A stretch of 64,000 nucleotides of DNA from Duganella rivi (GCF_009857435.1 NZ_WWCK01000005.1:558001-622000), one strand, 5' to 3'. Positions 32,985 through 42,318 are shown, numbered from the stretch's first letter. The notes: a model not told the origin generated them from the sequence alone. Numbers and translations: made by a program.

Positions 32985-34043
32985 ATGATTTCCCCAGACA
33001 TTGAAAACGTCAACGTCACCTCGTTTGCGCCGATGCCGTCGCCGGAAGCCTTGCACAGCAAGCTGCCGCTGACCGATCTGGCCTCCGAGACCGTGATGCA
33101 AGGCCGCGAAGCCCTGCGCAACATCATTGACCGCAAGGACAAGCGCCTGTTCGTGGTGGTCGGCCCATGCTCGATCCACGACCCGGTTGCCGGCCTGGAC
33201 TATGCACGCCGCCTGAAAGCCCTGCAAGCCGAAGTCGCCGACACCATGCTGCTGGTGATGCGCGTGTATTTCGAAAAGCCGCGCACCACCACCGGCTGGA
33301 AAGGCTATATCAACGACCCGGACATGGACGATTCCTTCCGCGTCAACGTCGGCATGGAAAAAGCCCGCCAATTCCTGCTGGATGTCTGCGAACTGGGCCT
33401 GCCGACCGCCACCGAAGCGCTGGATCCGATCTCGCCGCAATACCTGGGCGATTTGATCGCCTGGACGGCCATCGGCGCCCGCACCACCGAATCGCAAACC
33501 CACCGCGAAATGTCGTCCGGCCTGTCGACCCCGGTCGGCTTCAAGAACGGCACCGATGGCGACATCAGCATCGCCATCAACGCCATCCTGTCGTCGGCGC
33601 ACCCGCACTCCTTCCTCGGCATCAACGCCCAAGGCAATGTGTCGATCGTGCGTACGCGCGGCAATGCCTATGGCCATGTGGTGCTGCGCGGCGGCGACGG
33701 CCGTCCGAACTACGATTCGGTGTCGATTGCGATTGCCGAACAGTCGCTGGCCAAGGCCAAGCTGCCGGCCAACCTGGTGGTCGACTGCTCGCACGCCAAC
33801 AGCTACAAAAAGCCGGAACTGCAACCGCTGGTGATGGCCGACGTCATCCACCAGATCGTGCAGGGCAACCAGTCGCTGGTGGGCGTGATGATTGAATCGA
33901 ACATCGTTGGCGGCAACCAGAAGATCCCGGCCGATTTGAGCCAGCTGGTCTACGGCTGCTCTGTCACCGACGGCTGCATCGACTGGGACACCACCGAGAA
34001 GATGCTGCGCGAAGCGCACCAGCAGTTGAAGAACCGTCCGTAA
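32985..34043 (+). CDS. aroG: 3-deoxy-7-phosphoheptulonate (DAHP) synthase, class I
   Basis: A 352-residue enzyme that condenses phosphoenolpyruvate and erythrose 4-phosphate, the first step of the shikimate pathway. Motifs: VVVGPCSIHDP, MRVYFEKPRTTTGWKGYINDP, GARTTESQTHREMSSGLSTPVGFKNGTDG, VVDCSHANSYK and GVMIESNIVGGNQ. The start is set at the ATG at 32985, giving MISPDIENVNVTSF as in other class I enzymes; the longer frame overlaps ybiB. Feedback by Phe, Tyr or Trp is expected for the family, but which one is not decided here. Confidence 0.95.
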   Translation: MISPDIENVNVTSFAPMPSPEALHSKLPLTDLASETVMQGREALRNIIDRKDKRLFVVVGPCSIHDPVAGLDYARRLKALQAEVADTMLLVMRVYFEKPRTTTGWKGYINDPDMDDSFRVNVGMEKARQFLLDVCELGLPTATEALDPISPQYLGDLIAWTAIGARTTESQTHREMSSGLSTPVGFKNGTDGDISIAINAILSSAHPHSFLGINAQGNVSIVRTRGNAYGHVVLRGGDGRPNYDSVSIAIAEQSLAKAKLPANLVVDCSHANSYKKPELQPLVMADVIHQIVQGNQSLVGVMIESNIVGGNQKIPADLSQLVYGCSVTDGCIDWDTTEKMLREAHQQLKNRP

Positions 34044-34052
34044 TCAGCCGCC

Positions 34053-34352
34053 TCAATAGCAGTAGGCCACCATGCTGGTGGCCACGCCAAACGTCCCCGC
34101 CAGCGCCGCTTCGGCCTTGCTGGCGGGCGCACTCAGTTCATCCAGGTCGAGATAGACCTTCAGGCCCTCCACCTTCACCGAATACCGCCGCGTGCTATCG
34201 CAATCGAGCACCGCGTGCACGCTTTCTTCGCCGGTGCGGAACAAGGCCACGCCCGGCAGCTCCTGCCACGCCAGCCCGCGCGGCACCAGGCGCACTCCGC
34301 CGCCCAGCGGTACATCCTTGAGTTTGCAAATCAGCTTCCAGTGCCTGTCCAT
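34053..34352 (-). CDS. NirD-like small protein lacking the Rieske cluster region
   Basis: A 99-residue protein. The N-terminus, MDRHWKLICKLKDVPLGGG, and VALFRTGEESVHAVLD match the first strands of the nitrite reductase small subunit NirD. The end, RRYSVKVEGLKVYLDLDEL, matches its last strands. Between them the segment that should carry the CxH...CxxH cluster ligands is absent; a single Cys (LDCDSTRRY) marks the junction. At about 100 residues it is shorter than some NirD forms. No nitrite reductase large subunit is nearby. It may be a cofactor-free scaffold or a decaying gene. The start is set at 34352, with GGGGAGGG upstream. Confidence 0.55.
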   Translation of the reverse strand: MDRHWKLICKLKDVPLGGGVRLVPRGLAWQELPGVALFRTGEESVHAVLDCDSTRRYSVKVEGLKVYLDLDELSAPASKAEAALAGTFGVATSMVAYCY

Positions 34353-34531
34353 GGCTACGCCCTCCCCCTGCGCTGCATGAAGCAAAAGCAATGCCATTCA
34401 AAACAGCATGAAATTCTGACCATTTGGCAAAAATGCGCACCCGGCCAGTGCGCTGCGGAACTGCGCTGGTGCATGCTTGCACGCCATTTCCATTACAATG
34501 GCGGATTCCCCTTTTGATTTGTGCTGCTTCC

Positions 34532-35572
34532 ATGATCGTTCTTGGCGTTGAATCCTCCTGTGACGAAACCGGCCTTGCGTTGTACGACACGCAACAAGGC
34601 CTGCTGTCCCACGCCCTGCATTCGCAGGTCGCCATGCACGAGGAATACGGCGGCGTGGTGCCGGAGTTGGCCTCGCGCGACCACATCCGCCGCGCCATTC
34701 CGCTGCTGACGCAGACGCTGGAACATGCCGGCAAATCGCTGAACGACATCGACGCCATCGCCTACACCCAAGGCCCGGGCCTGGCTGGCGCGCTGCTGGT
34801 TGGCTCGTCGGTGGCATGCAGCCTCGGTCTCGCGCTGGATAAGCCGGTGCTGGGCGTGCACCACCTCGAAGGCCACCTGCTGTCGCCGCTGCTGGCGTCG
34901 GAGCCGCCGGAGTTTCCCTTCATCGCCCTGCTGGTCTCGGGCGGCCACACCCAGCTGATGCGGGTGGACGGCGTCGGCCAATACACGCTGCTGGGCGAAA
35001 CGCTGGATGACGCCGCAGGCGAAGCGTTCGACAAATCGGCCAAGCTGCTGGGCCTGGGCTACCCTGGCGGCCCGGCGATCTCGCGCCTGGCCGAGTTCGG
35101 CGATCCTCTGGCGTACAAGCTGCCGCGTCCGATGATGCACACCAAGGATTTCAACTTCAGCTTCTCCGGCCTGAAAACGGCGGTGCTGACGGTGGTGAAG
35201 AACCACGAAGAAAAGATCGTCGCCAACATCTGCGAGCAGGACAAAGCCAACATCGCGCGCGGCTTTGTCGATGCGATTGTGGAAGTGCTGACGGCGAAAT
35301 GCGTGTCCGCGCTCAAGCACACCGGCCTGAAGCGGCTGGTGATTGCCGGCGGCGTGGGCGCCAACGCGCAGCTGCGCGCCTCGCTGAACGCGGCGGCAGC
35401 CAAGAAGAAGTTCAAGGTGTACTACCCGGAACTGGAATTTTGCACCGATAACGGCGCGATGATCGCCTTCGCCGGGGCCATGCGCTTGATGATCAACCCG
35501 GACGCGGCGAAGAAGGATTACTCGTTCAACGTGCGGCCGCGCTGGCCGCTCGACGAGCTCAGAGTCATTTAA
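34532..35572 (+). CDS. tsaD: tRNA N6-adenosine threonylcarbamoyltransferase TsaD
   Basis: A 346-residue ASKHA-fold enzyme that with TsaB and TsaE transfers threonylcarbamoyl to A37 of ANN-reading tRNAs, including tRNA-Ile. Motifs: [17 protein letters not shown], metal ligands in [73 protein letters not shown] and [13 protein letters not shown]. The start is set at ATG 34532 by the conserved N-terminus. The partner gene tsaE is at 62169. The stop overlaps the next convergent gene by 4 nt. Confidence 0.97.
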   Translation: MIVLGVESSCDETGLALYDTQQGLLSHALHSQVAMHEEYGGVVPELASRDHIRRAIPLLTQTLEHAGKSLNDIDAIAYTQGPGLAGALLVGSSVACSLGLALDKPVLGVHHLEGHLLSPLLASEPPEFPFIALLVSGGHTQLMRVDGVGQYTLLGETLDDAAGEAFDKSAKLLGLGYPGGPAISRLAEFGDPLAYKLPRPMMHTKDFNFSFSGLKTAVLTVVKNHEEKIVANICEQDKANIARGFVDAIVEVLTAKCVSALKHTGLKRLVIAGGVGANAQLRASLNAAAAKKKFKVYYPELEFCTDNGAMIAFAGAMRLMINPDAAKKDYSFNVRPRWPLDELRVI

Positions 35573-35754
35573 CTCTGGGCGAATGCCATCCCGGCGAGAA
35601 CGGCCAGGCCGACCAGCGGGATCAGGTATTTCGCCTTGCCATTGCCCAGGTGCACGCCTTGGGCGGCAATGCGTTCGCTACGCAGACGATGATCATCGGC
35701 CGGCGATTCGTGTTGTACTGCGGTTTTGTTGTCTTTTTCAGTTACGGTATTCAT
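35569..35754 (-). CDS. Small single-pass membrane protein, unknown
   Basis: A 61-residue protein: a charged N-terminal half ([20 protein letters not shown]) and one C-terminal hydrophobic segment, [19 protein letters not shown]. The ATG at 35754 has GGAGG 5 nt upstream, a strong site that supports real translation; the longer frame starts in front of this site. The stop codon overlaps that of tsaD by 4 nt. No family recognised. Confidence 0.6.
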   Translation of the reverse strand: MNTVTEKDNKTAVQHESPADDHRLRSERIAAQGVHLGNGKAKYLIPLVGLAVLAGMAFAQS

Positions 35755-35931
35755 AACAGCCTCCATAGTCATCGATCTTCTTCCTTTCTGGAGGGCAATG
35801 CAATTGTTGTGCCAACCAAATAGGCAGAAAGCAGCCTATACAGCTTGATTCTAGGCGCTTTTGTGGTGAAGTAGCCACACAGTACAACGTGCCAGGCACT
35901 GGAACCGTGCACACACGCACTGAAACTGGCC

Positions 35932-36867
35932 TTACTTTCCTTTTGCCGCATTGACAGCACGGCGCTGCGCCTGTAACCGCAGCGGCGCCTGCTCGGACAC
36001 AAAATCGATGAAATGCCGCACCCGCAGCGGCATCTGGGTTCGTTGCTGGTAGTACATGAAAACGCCGTTGTTGGCAGTGATGGTCGGCGTCAGCAGCGGA
36101 ATCAGCGCGCCGCTGGCCAGTTCGCGCTCGATCATGAAGACTGGCATCTGGCCGATGCCCATGCCGTTCAGCACCGCCGTCAACTCCGCTTCCACCGTAT
36201 TGAAGCTGGCGACCACCGGCACGTCCTGGTAGACGGTAGCGCCGTCGACGTGGAATTCCCATGGCAGCAAACGGCCGGTATTCGGCTGACGGAAACCGGT
36301 GCAGCGATGCTCGGCCAGGTCAGCCACGCGCCTGGGCGTACCGTGGCGATCAAGATAGGACGGCGCGGCGCAGGTCAGCAAGGTGATCTCGCCCAGCTTG
36401 CGCGAAATGAGATTGCGCTCGGGCGGACTGCCGGCGCGGAAGCCGACGTCGATCTTGCTCTCGACCAGATCCGTGAAATGGTCGTCCAGCTGCATATCGA
36501 AATGCGCGCCGGGGTAGCGCTGCTGAAATTCCTGCAACAGCGGCACGATGATGGAATTGCCGATTGACATAGGCGCGGCCACGCGGATCAGGCCGTCCAC
36601 ATCTAGGCGGCTGCTCTGGATTTGATCGATCGCATCGTCCAGCAGGCGCAGGCCGGGATTGGCCAATTCGAACAGGCGCGTGCCCTCGTCAGTGAGGCTG
36701 AGGCTGCGCGTGGTACGGTGGAACAGCCGCACGCCGAGATGCTCCTCCAGCTGCCTCACCGCCTTGCTGACCGCCTGCGGCGTCAAGCTGGCATCGACTG
36801 CCGCCTGGCTAAAACTCTTGGCGCGCACCACGCCGATGAACAAACTGATGACCCGGGCCTTGTCCAT
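35932..36867 (-). CDS. LysR-family transcriptional regulator
   Basis: A regulator of about 311 residues beginning MDKARVISLFIGVVRAKSFS. The winged HTH is FSQAAVDASLTPQAVSKAVRQLEEHLGVRLFHRTTRSLSLT, followed by the substrate-binding domain with VAAPMSIGNSIIVPLLQEF and CTGFRQPNTGRLLPWEF. It belongs to the CrgA-like group common next to oxidoreductase genes. Divergent from the SDR gene at 36976, which is the likely target. The start at 36867 is chosen over a TTG at 36882. Confidence 0.88.
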   Translation of the reverse strand: MDKARVISLFIGVVRAKSFSQAAVDASLTPQAVSKAVRQLEEHLGVRLFHRTTRSLSLTDEGTRLFELANPGLRLLDDAIDQIQSSRLDVDGLIRVAAPMSIGNSIIVPLLQEFQQRYPGAHFDMQLDDHFTDLVESKIDVGFRAGSPPERNLISRKLGEITLLTCAAPSYLDRHGTPRRVADLAEHRCTGFRQPNTGRLLPWEFHVDGATVYQDVPVVASFNTVEAELTAVLNGMGIGQMPVFMIERELASGALIPLLTPTITANNGVFMYYQQRTQMPLRVRHFIDFVSEQAPLRLQAQRRAVNAAKGK

Positions 36868-36975
36868 ATCATTATCAACCAATAGGTGAAAATCAAACAG
36901 CTTTCCTATGGCTAGTGTAGCAGGTTCCTGAAGCCTAAACTGGGCTCCATCAACTCACTTCGAAAGGAAAGCATC

Positions 36976-37827
36976 ATGAAAAAAGTATGGTTCATTACCG
37001 GCGCATCGCGTGGCTTTGGCGTACTGACGGCGCGAAAAGCACTGGAGCGCGGCGACTTCGTGGTGGCGACTGCACGCGATCCCGAAGCCGTCACCGCCGC
37101 GCTGGGCGAGCATCCCAACCTGCTGGCCTTGCGCCTGGACGTGAAGCTGGAAGCGCAAGCCATCGTCGCCGCGCAGCAAGCGGTGGCGCGCTTCGGCCGC
37201 ATCGACGTCCTGGTCAACAACGCTGGCTACGGCTTGCTGGGCGCGGTGGAGGAAGCCAACGCCGAGGAAGTGCGCGCGCTGTACGAGACCAACGTGTTCG
37301 GCCTGCTCAACGTCACCCGCGCCGTGCTGCCGGTGATGCGCAAGCAGGGCAGCGGCCACGTGATGAACATCTCGTCGGTGGGCGGCTACTCTTCGTATGC
37401 CGGCTGGGGCGTGTACGGTTCGACCAAGTTTGCGGTGGAAGGCTTGAGCGAAGCAATGTCGATCGAGCTGGAACCGCTGGGCATCCAGGTGACCGTGGTG
37501 GAACCGGGCTTCTTCCGCACTGACTTCCTCGATACCACTTCGCTGGTGTCCACGCGTGACCGCATCGATTCCTACGCCGCCACGGTAGGCGCGATGCGCG
37601 ACTTCGCGGCAGGCGCCAACCATGCGCAGCCTGGCGATCCAGTCAAGCTGGCAGGCGCCCTGCTGCAACTGGCCGACAGCGACAAGCCGCCAGTCCGCCT
37701 GCAACTCGGTTCGGACACGGTGCAACGCGTGCGCGCTAAAAACCAGTTCGTGGAAAAAGAGATGGCGGAGTGGATCGACCTCGCCACCTCCACCGATCAC
37801 GATGACGTGTTGAAGCAAGCCGCTTAA
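36976..37827 (+). CDS. Short-chain dehydrogenase/reductase
   Basis: A 283-residue NAD(P)-dependent oxidoreductase of the classical SDR group. Cofactor motif TGASRGFG, NNAGYG, catalytic Ser in MNISSVGGY and catalytic YGSTK. FAVEGLSEAMSIELEPLGIQVTVVEPGFFRTDF follows. AAAGGAAAG precedes the ATG. Substrate unknown. Expression is probably controlled by the divergent LysR regulator. The stop overlaps the next convergent gene by 4 nt. Confidence 0.92.
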   Translation: MKKVWFITGASRGFGVLTARKALERGDFVVATARDPEAVTAALGEHPNLLALRLDVKLEAQAIVAAQQAVARFGRIDVLVNNAGYGLLGAVEEANAEEVRALYETNVFGLLNVTRAVLPVMRKQGSGHVMNISSVGGYSSYAGWGVYGSTKFAVEGLSEAMSIELEPLGIQVTVVEPGFFRTDFLDTTSLVSTRDRIDSYAATVGAMRDFAAGANHAQPGDPVKLAGALLQLADSDKPPVRLQLGSDTVQRVRAKNQFVEKEMAEWIDLATSTDHDDVLKQAA

Positions 37828-38999
37828 AACAAGTCAGCGCGCGGATAGCCCCATGCCGGCACACCTTGCGGGCATGGGGCTGATTCGTTGACACGCAGCG
37901 AGGTGAAGTTCCCGCGCGGCGTGGTGGCGAAGCGGTAATCGGATAGCACGCCATTCGCCAAGATCGGCATGCGGCCAAAGCGCAGCCAGGCGTCAACTTG
38001 GCAGTTGCCGGCCTTCTGCGCGCGCAGCTCCTGCAAGCTGCCGCTAACGGTTTGCGGCTGCTCGTTCAAGCCTGCCGGACACGCCGCAGCCGCCAGCCAC
38101 GCTGGCGCCACGCTGGCAATGCCACGGCGCAGGCGATACTGTTCGCCATTGCTCTCCATGCTGACGTAGGTCCAGCACAGCGGCTGCGACGGGAACGCCG
38201 TCATCGCCACATCCAGCACGCGTGACGAAGGATCGATGCGCTGCAAGTCCGCCGTAATCAGCGCCCGGCCCACGTGCGACGCCACGCCCTGTCCCGCAAT
38301 GAACACCACACTGACGCCCAGCGCCAGCAGCAAACCACCGCGTCCCTGCTCACCCGAACGCCACTGCGCCACGCCGCAAACAGCAGCAATCGCCAGCAGC
38401 GCCGCAAATGACATCCATCCCAAATAACCACGCGCCGCAAAAAACACCAGCGCCGCAAACAAAGCCAGCAAACCGATAAAACGCAAAGACCGCCAGCGCA
38501 TAATCAGCGCCATCGGCACACCAATCGCCACCCAAAACAGCGGCTCAATGATGAACACCATATCGCCATAAAACCAGCGGCCATCAAATGGATACCAAGG
38601 ATGCACGCCGTACGAATTGGTAAAGTCCATCAGCAAATGCAGCGCAAAGCCGACGCCGATACTGAGCGCAAAACCAAGCCGCGCCGGACGGCTAGAGCGC
38701 AGCAGCGCACGTGCCGAAGGCCAGCAAAGCCACAGCAAGGCCGCCAGCACCAACGCCTGCGGCAGCGCCCACAACGCCGTATGCGTATGCCCGCGATGAT
38801 TGAGCAGATAGCCCAAAGGATCGGGCAGCAGCTTGGTCAGGAACAGATCGAGATCAGGAAAATTACTCGCCAGCGCGCACGACACCAGCAACAGCCGATG
38901 CCGCACGCGCTGCGACAGCGAGTCCACCTCCGCAGGCAGACTGCGATGCACTACCTCGCCAACGCCAAAGCCGATAATGCTGTGAGTGATGTTATCCAA
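37824..38999 (-). CDS. YdjM-like inner-membrane metal-dependent hydrolase (DUF457)
   Basis: A 391-residue membrane protein. The N-terminus, MDNITHSIIGFGVGEVVHRSL, with FPDLDLFL and HRGHTHTALWALP gives the conserved H/D/HxGxTH metal-ligand set of the YdjM family. About seven transmembrane segments and a soluble C-terminal domain (from about 250) follow. The substrate is unknown. It directly abuts the DUF427 gene at 39000 (stop then start), suggesting a joint transcript. Confidence 0.85.
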   Translation of the reverse strand: MDNITHSIIGFGVGEVVHRSLPAEVDSLSQRVRHRLLLVSCALASNFPDLDLFLTKLLPDPLGYLLNHRGHTHTALWALPQALVLAALLWLCWPSARALLRSSRPARLGFALSIGVGFALHLLMDFTNSYGVHPWYPFDGRWFYGDMVFIIEPLFWVAIGVPMALIMRWRSLRFIGLLALFAALVFFAARGYLGWMSFAALLAIAAVCGVAQWRSGEQGRGGLLLALGVSVVFIAGQGVASHVGRALITADLQRIDPSSRVLDVAMTAFPSQPLCWTYVSMESNGEQYRLRRGIASVAPAWLAAAACPAGLNEQPQTVSGSLQELRAQKAGNCQVDAWLRFGRMPILANGVLSDYRFATTPRGNFTSLRVNESAPCPQGVPAWGYPRADLF

Positions 39000-39290
39000 C
39001 TAGCGCTGCACCTCGACGCCGCGCCAGAAGGCCACGTGGTCCTTGATCTGCGCGGCCTTCTCGGAAGGCTCCGGGTAGTACCACGCAGCGTTTTCATTGA
39101 GCTTGCCGTTGACGCTGAGCGTGTAATAACTGGCCAAGCCCTTCCACGGACAGCGCGAAGTGTGGCTGCTCGCTTGCAGATATTCCCGCTTCACACTGGA
39201 CGGCGGGAAGTAGACATTGTTCTCGACGATTTGAACTTCGCCGTCGTCCGCCTGCGCGATGACGACGCCGTTCCAGCTAGCAGTAGGCAT
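39000..39290 (-). CDS. DUF427-domain protein
   Basis: A 96-residue single-domain protein. It shows the DUF427 pattern: NGVVIAQADDGEVQIVENNVYFPPSSVKREYL, SRCPWKGLASYYTLSV and NAAWYYPEPSEKAAQIKDHVAFWRGVEV. The fold is a compact beta-tent; function unknown. Its last codon adjoins the first of the YdjM-like gene. Confidence 0.88.
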   Translation of the reverse strand: MPTASWNGVVIAQADDGEVQIVENNVYFPPSSVKREYLQASSHTSRCPWKGLASYYTLSVNGKLNENAAWYYPEPSEKAAQIKDHVAFWRGVEVQR

Positions 39291-39303
39291 GATCCGTCTC
39301 CTC

Positions 39304-40356
39304 TTAGTCAGCGCCGCATTCCACGCGATTACGGCCGCCGCGCTTGGCGCGGTACATCGCGGCGTCGGCTTGCTTTAGCAAGCTTTCCGCGTCATCGATT
39401 TCCATGTGGTTGAACGCGCCCACGCCGATGCTTGCAGTGATCTGCAACTGGCGCGCGCCGGCCACGTGGATCTGCGCCTCTATTTTAGCGCGCAGCGTTT
39501 CGGCCAGCTTGCACGCGCCTTCCACCGGCGTATTCGGCAGCAGCACGCACATTTCTTCGCCGCCGTAGCGGGTCGGCATATCGATCACGCGCACGTTCTC
39601 GCGCAGCAAGCGGCCGATGTTGGCCAGCACCTGGTCACCCACCACATGGCCGTATTCATCGTTGATTTTCTTGAAGTGATCGACGTCGATCATCAGCGCC
39701 GATAGCGGCGCGCGGAAACGGCGCGCACGCGCCACCTCGAACTTCAGGCGGTGCAGCAGCGAGCGGCGGTTGTGCAAGCCGGTCAACTCGTCGGTGGTGG
39801 CCAGCAACTCCAGCTCGCGCACGGCAGCTTCGAGATTGCGCTCGTTGGAACGCAGCTCGATCAGCGCCATCACCTGCCGCGCCAGTTTCGCCAGCGTGGC
39901 ACGCTGGTCGTCGCGCAGGCGGCCCGGCTTGGTGTCCAGCACGCACAGGGTGCCGATGGCGTGGCCGTCCGAGGACGTCAGCGCCACGCTGCTGTACATG
40001 CGCATATGCGGCTCGCCGACGGTCAGCGCCATGTGCGCGGTGCGCGGGTCGTCGCTAAGGTCGGGGATTTCGGTGGCGGCATCGCCCAGCACGGCCAGCG
40101 AGCAGTAGCTCTCGCCGCGCGGCAGCTCGCCCATCTGCATGCCGGTGCAGGATTTGACCCACACGCGGTCGGTGTCAACCAGCGAAATGAAAGCGTAAGG
40201 AACTTCGCACACCTTGGCCGCCAGCTCAGTCAGGAAGCTGAAATCTTCACAGGCGGGGGTGTCGAGGATGTGATAACGGTGCAGCGCGGCGAGCCGGAAT
40301 TGGTCCGCCTGGGGACGAGCAGTGTGCAGCGTGTGAACTTTTTCTACGGCCAGCAT
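39304..40356 (-). CDS. GAF-GGDEF diguanylate cyclase with GGEEM active-site loop
   Basis: A cytoplasmic 350-residue protein: a GAF domain (about 30-160; CEDFSFLTELAAKVCEVPYAFISLVD, SVALTSSDGHAIGTLCVLD), a short coiled coil and a GGDEF domain. The active-site loop is RYGGEEMCVLLP, so the fifth motif residue is Met instead of Phe. The I-site RVID stands at the normal five-residue distance. It is probably still active, since that position tolerates change, but this is unproven. The start at 40356 has GGGAGG upstream. Confidence 0.88.
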   Translation of the reverse strand: MLAVEKVHTLHTARPQADQFRLAALHRYHILDTPACEDFSFLTELAAKVCEVPYAFISLVDTDRVWVKSCTGMQMGELPRGESYCSLAVLGDAATEIPDLSDDPRTAHMALTVGEPHMRMYSSVALTSSDGHAIGTLCVLDTKPGRLRDDQRATLAKLARQVMALIELRSNERNLEAAVRELELLATTDELTGLHNRRSLLHRLKFEVARARRFRAPLSALMIDVDHFKKINDEYGHVVGDQVLANIGRLLRENVRVIDMPTRYGGEEMCVLLPNTPVEGACKLAETLRAKIEAQIHVAGARQLQITASIGVGAFNHMEIDDAESLLKQADAAMYRAKRGGRNRVECGAD

Positions 40357-40440
40357 GGGCCTCCCTGAGTAGAGTGACAAGTGTCTTATCATTTTTACCC
40401 AAGGAGTTTATAGCAAAACAAGAGGAAAGTAGGCGACTTT

Positions 40441-41088
40441 TTACGCCTTGGACATAATCTCCCGCAACGCGCGTTCGAACACCTCGGCCGGCTGGCCGCC
40501 GGAAATCAGGTGGCGCTCGTTGATGATCACGGCCGGCACCGAGTTAATGCCGTGGCGCTGGAAGAACTGCTCGGCCTCGCGCACCTCGTTGCCGTACTCG
40601 CCGGAATGCAGCACCTGGCGCGCCGCATCCTTGTCGAGACCGACTTCGCCGGCGACGTAGATCAGCACTTCGTGCGCGCTGGGATCCAGGCCTTGTGTGA
40701 AGTAGGCCTTGAAGAGCGCCTGCTTCAGTTCCTTCTGCTTGCCTTGCAAACCGGCCCAGTGCAGCAGGCGGTGCGCGTCGAAGGTGTTGTAAATGCGGCC
40801 GCGCTTGTCCATCGCAAACTCAAAACCGACCTCGGCGCCGCGCGCGCGGATCATCTCGCGCGCTTGCTGTTGCTGCTCGGCGGTCGAGCCGTATTTCTCG
40901 GTCAGGTGCTCGGTGATGTCCTGGCCTTCCGGCGGCATGTTCGCGTTCAGCTCGAACGGCTGGAAGTGGATACTAACTTCGGCATCATCGCCGATGGCGG
41001 CCAGCGCCTTGTCCAGCGAGCTCAGGCCGATGGCGCACCATGGGCAAGAGACGTCCGAGACGAAATCGATTTTGAGAGTAGTTGCCAT
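40441..41088 (-). CDS. DsbA-family (FrnE-like) thiol oxidoreductase
   Basis: A 215-residue cytoplasmic thioredoxin-fold protein without signal peptide. The CPWC active site is near residues 15-18 (VSDVSCPWCAIG), a helical insertion follows, and the cis-Pro loop is INSVPAVIINERHLISGGQP. This is the FrnE/2-hydroxychromene isomerase-like branch, linked to polyketide isomerisation or oxidative-stress protection. Adjacent to plsY in the same direction, 2 nt apart. Confidence 0.9.
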   Translation of the reverse strand: MATTLKIDFVSDVSCPWCAIGLSSLDKALAAIGDDAEVSIHFQPFELNANMPPEGQDITEHLTEKYGSTAEQQQQAREMIRARGAEVGFEFAMDKRGRIYNTFDAHRLLHWAGLQGKQKELKQALFKAYFTQGLDPSAHEVLIYVAGEVGLDKDAARQVLHSGEYGNEVREAEQFFQRHGINSVPAVIINERHLISGGQPAEVFERALREIMSKA

Positions 41089-41090
41089 TT

Positions 41091-41702
41091 TTACTTGCCT
41101 TTCGCTTTGCTGCCGATGCGGCTCTCCTTGCCTGCAATCAGGTTGGAGATATTTTTCGCGTGACGGTAAACCAACAGCGCGCTCATGGCGAACACGGCGT
41201 ACAACTGCGGCTCAACGCCAAACAATAAACCATAATAGAACGGCGCAAACACTGCCGCCACCAAGGCTGCCAGCGACGAATAACGGAATGCAAACGCCAC
41301 GGCCAGCCACGTTACCAAGGTGGCGACGCCTAGCCAAGGATTCAAGCCCAGCAGCACACCGGCCGCCGTTGCCACGCCCTTGCCGCCGACAAAGCGGAAG
41401 AATACCGGCCACAGGTGGCCCAGGAACACGGCAATCGCCACCAGCGCGATGGTCGCATCGCCGATATTCAGCTGGTTCTGGAAATGAATCGCCAGCCAGA
41501 CTGCCAGCCAGCCCTTGACGGCATCGCCGATCAGAGTAGCAATCGCCGCCCCCTTGTTGCCGCTTCGCAACACATTAGTGGCGCCGGGATTTTTCGAACC
41601 GTAGGTGCGGGGATCGGCCAGGCCGAACAACTTGCTGCTGACAACGGCAAACGAGATCGAGCCGATCAGGTACGCGGCCACGGTCATCCAAACTGTATTC
41701 AT
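41091..41702 (-). CDS. plsY: Glycerol-3-phosphate acyltransferase PlsY
   Basis: A 203-residue inner-membrane enzyme that acylates glycerol 3-phosphate from acyl-phosphate, the first step of phospholipid synthesis. Five hydrophobic segments. Conserved loops: [53 protein letters not shown] and the C-terminal [27 protein letters not shown] precedes the ATG. A perfect 82-bp palindrome begins 22 nt upstream of the start. Confidence 0.96.
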   Translation of the reverse strand: MNTVWMTVAAYLIGSISFAVVSSKLFGLADPRTYGSKNPGATNVLRSGNKGAAIATLIGDAVKGWLAVWLAIHFQNQLNIGDATIALVAIAVFLGHLWPVFFRFVGGKGVATAAGVLLGLNPWLGVATLVTWLAVAFAFRYSSLAALVAAVFAPFYYGLLFGVEPQLYAVFAMSALLVYRHAKNISNLIAGKESRIGSKAKGK

Positions 41703-41723
41703 CTTTTCCTCAAATTATTGTTA

Positions 41724-41805
41724 TCCCAAATTCGGGGTCAGTTCTGCCAATCGGACATTTCGCGCGCGAAATGTCCGATTGGCAGAACTGACCCCGAATT
41801 TGGGA
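41724..41805. repeat. Perfect 82-bp palindrome upstream of plsY
   Basis: Two exactly complementary 41-nt arms with no loop, centred on CGCG|CGCG at 41764/41765. Each arm runs TCCCAAATTCGGGGTCAG, TTCTGCCAATCGGACA, TTTCGCG. It lies between the ybaK stop and plsY, both on the minus strand, so it would form a very stable hairpin in the plsY leader. The GGGGTCAG block links it to the palindromes at 6509 and 47870. Confidence 0.95.
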
Positions 41806-41826
41806 CGGAATATACACTGCCGCGCC

Positions 41827-42318
41827 TTACTCGGCCAGAGCGCAGTGTACCGGCTTGGCGTTCAGCAGCTCGGTCAGCACTTGGGGCTTGATGCCGACCA
41901 GATAGCCGCGCCTACCGCCATTGATATAAATCGTTTCCAGCGCAAGGATGCTATCCTCTACGTACACGGGCATACTCTTCTTGGTGCCGAATGGCGAGGT
42001 GCCGCCGATCATGTAGCCGCTGTGGCGCGACGCCACTTCCGGCTTGCACGGTTCGACGGACTTGCAGCCGATGTTGCGGGCGAGATTCTTGGTCGAGACC
42101 TTGCAATCGCCATGCATCAGCACAATTAAGGGTTTAGCGGCTTCGTCTTGCATCACCAGGGTCTTGACCACGTGATGCTCGTCGACGCCCAGCTCGCGCG
42201 ATGAAACGCCGGTGCCGCCGTGCTCCTCGTAGTCATACGGGTGCTCGGAGAACGCCACCTTGTTCTTGCGCAGCAGCTGGGTCGCTGGAGTTTCGGAGAT
42301 GTGCTCTTTTTTAGCCAT
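41827..42318 (-). CDS. ybaK: Cys-tRNA(Pro)/Cys-tRNA(Cys) deacylase YbaK
   Basis: A 163-residue editing protein that hydrolyses misacylated Cys-tRNA(Pro). Motifs: TPATQLLRKNKVAFSEHPYDYEEHGG, VKTLVMQDE, catalytic-Lys region CKVSTKNLARNIGCKSVEPC and GYMIGGTSPFGTKKSMPVYVE. Full length for the family. Divergent from the endonuclease/exonuclease/phosphatase gene. Confidence 0.93.
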   Translation of the reverse strand: MAKKEHISETPATQLLRKNKVAFSEHPYDYEEHGGTGVSSRELGVDEHHVVKTLVMQDEAAKPLIVLMHGDCKVSTKNLARNIGCKSVEPCKPEVASRHSGYMIGGTSPFGTKKSMPVYVEDSILALETIYINGGRRGYLVGIKPQVLTELLNAKPVHCALAE

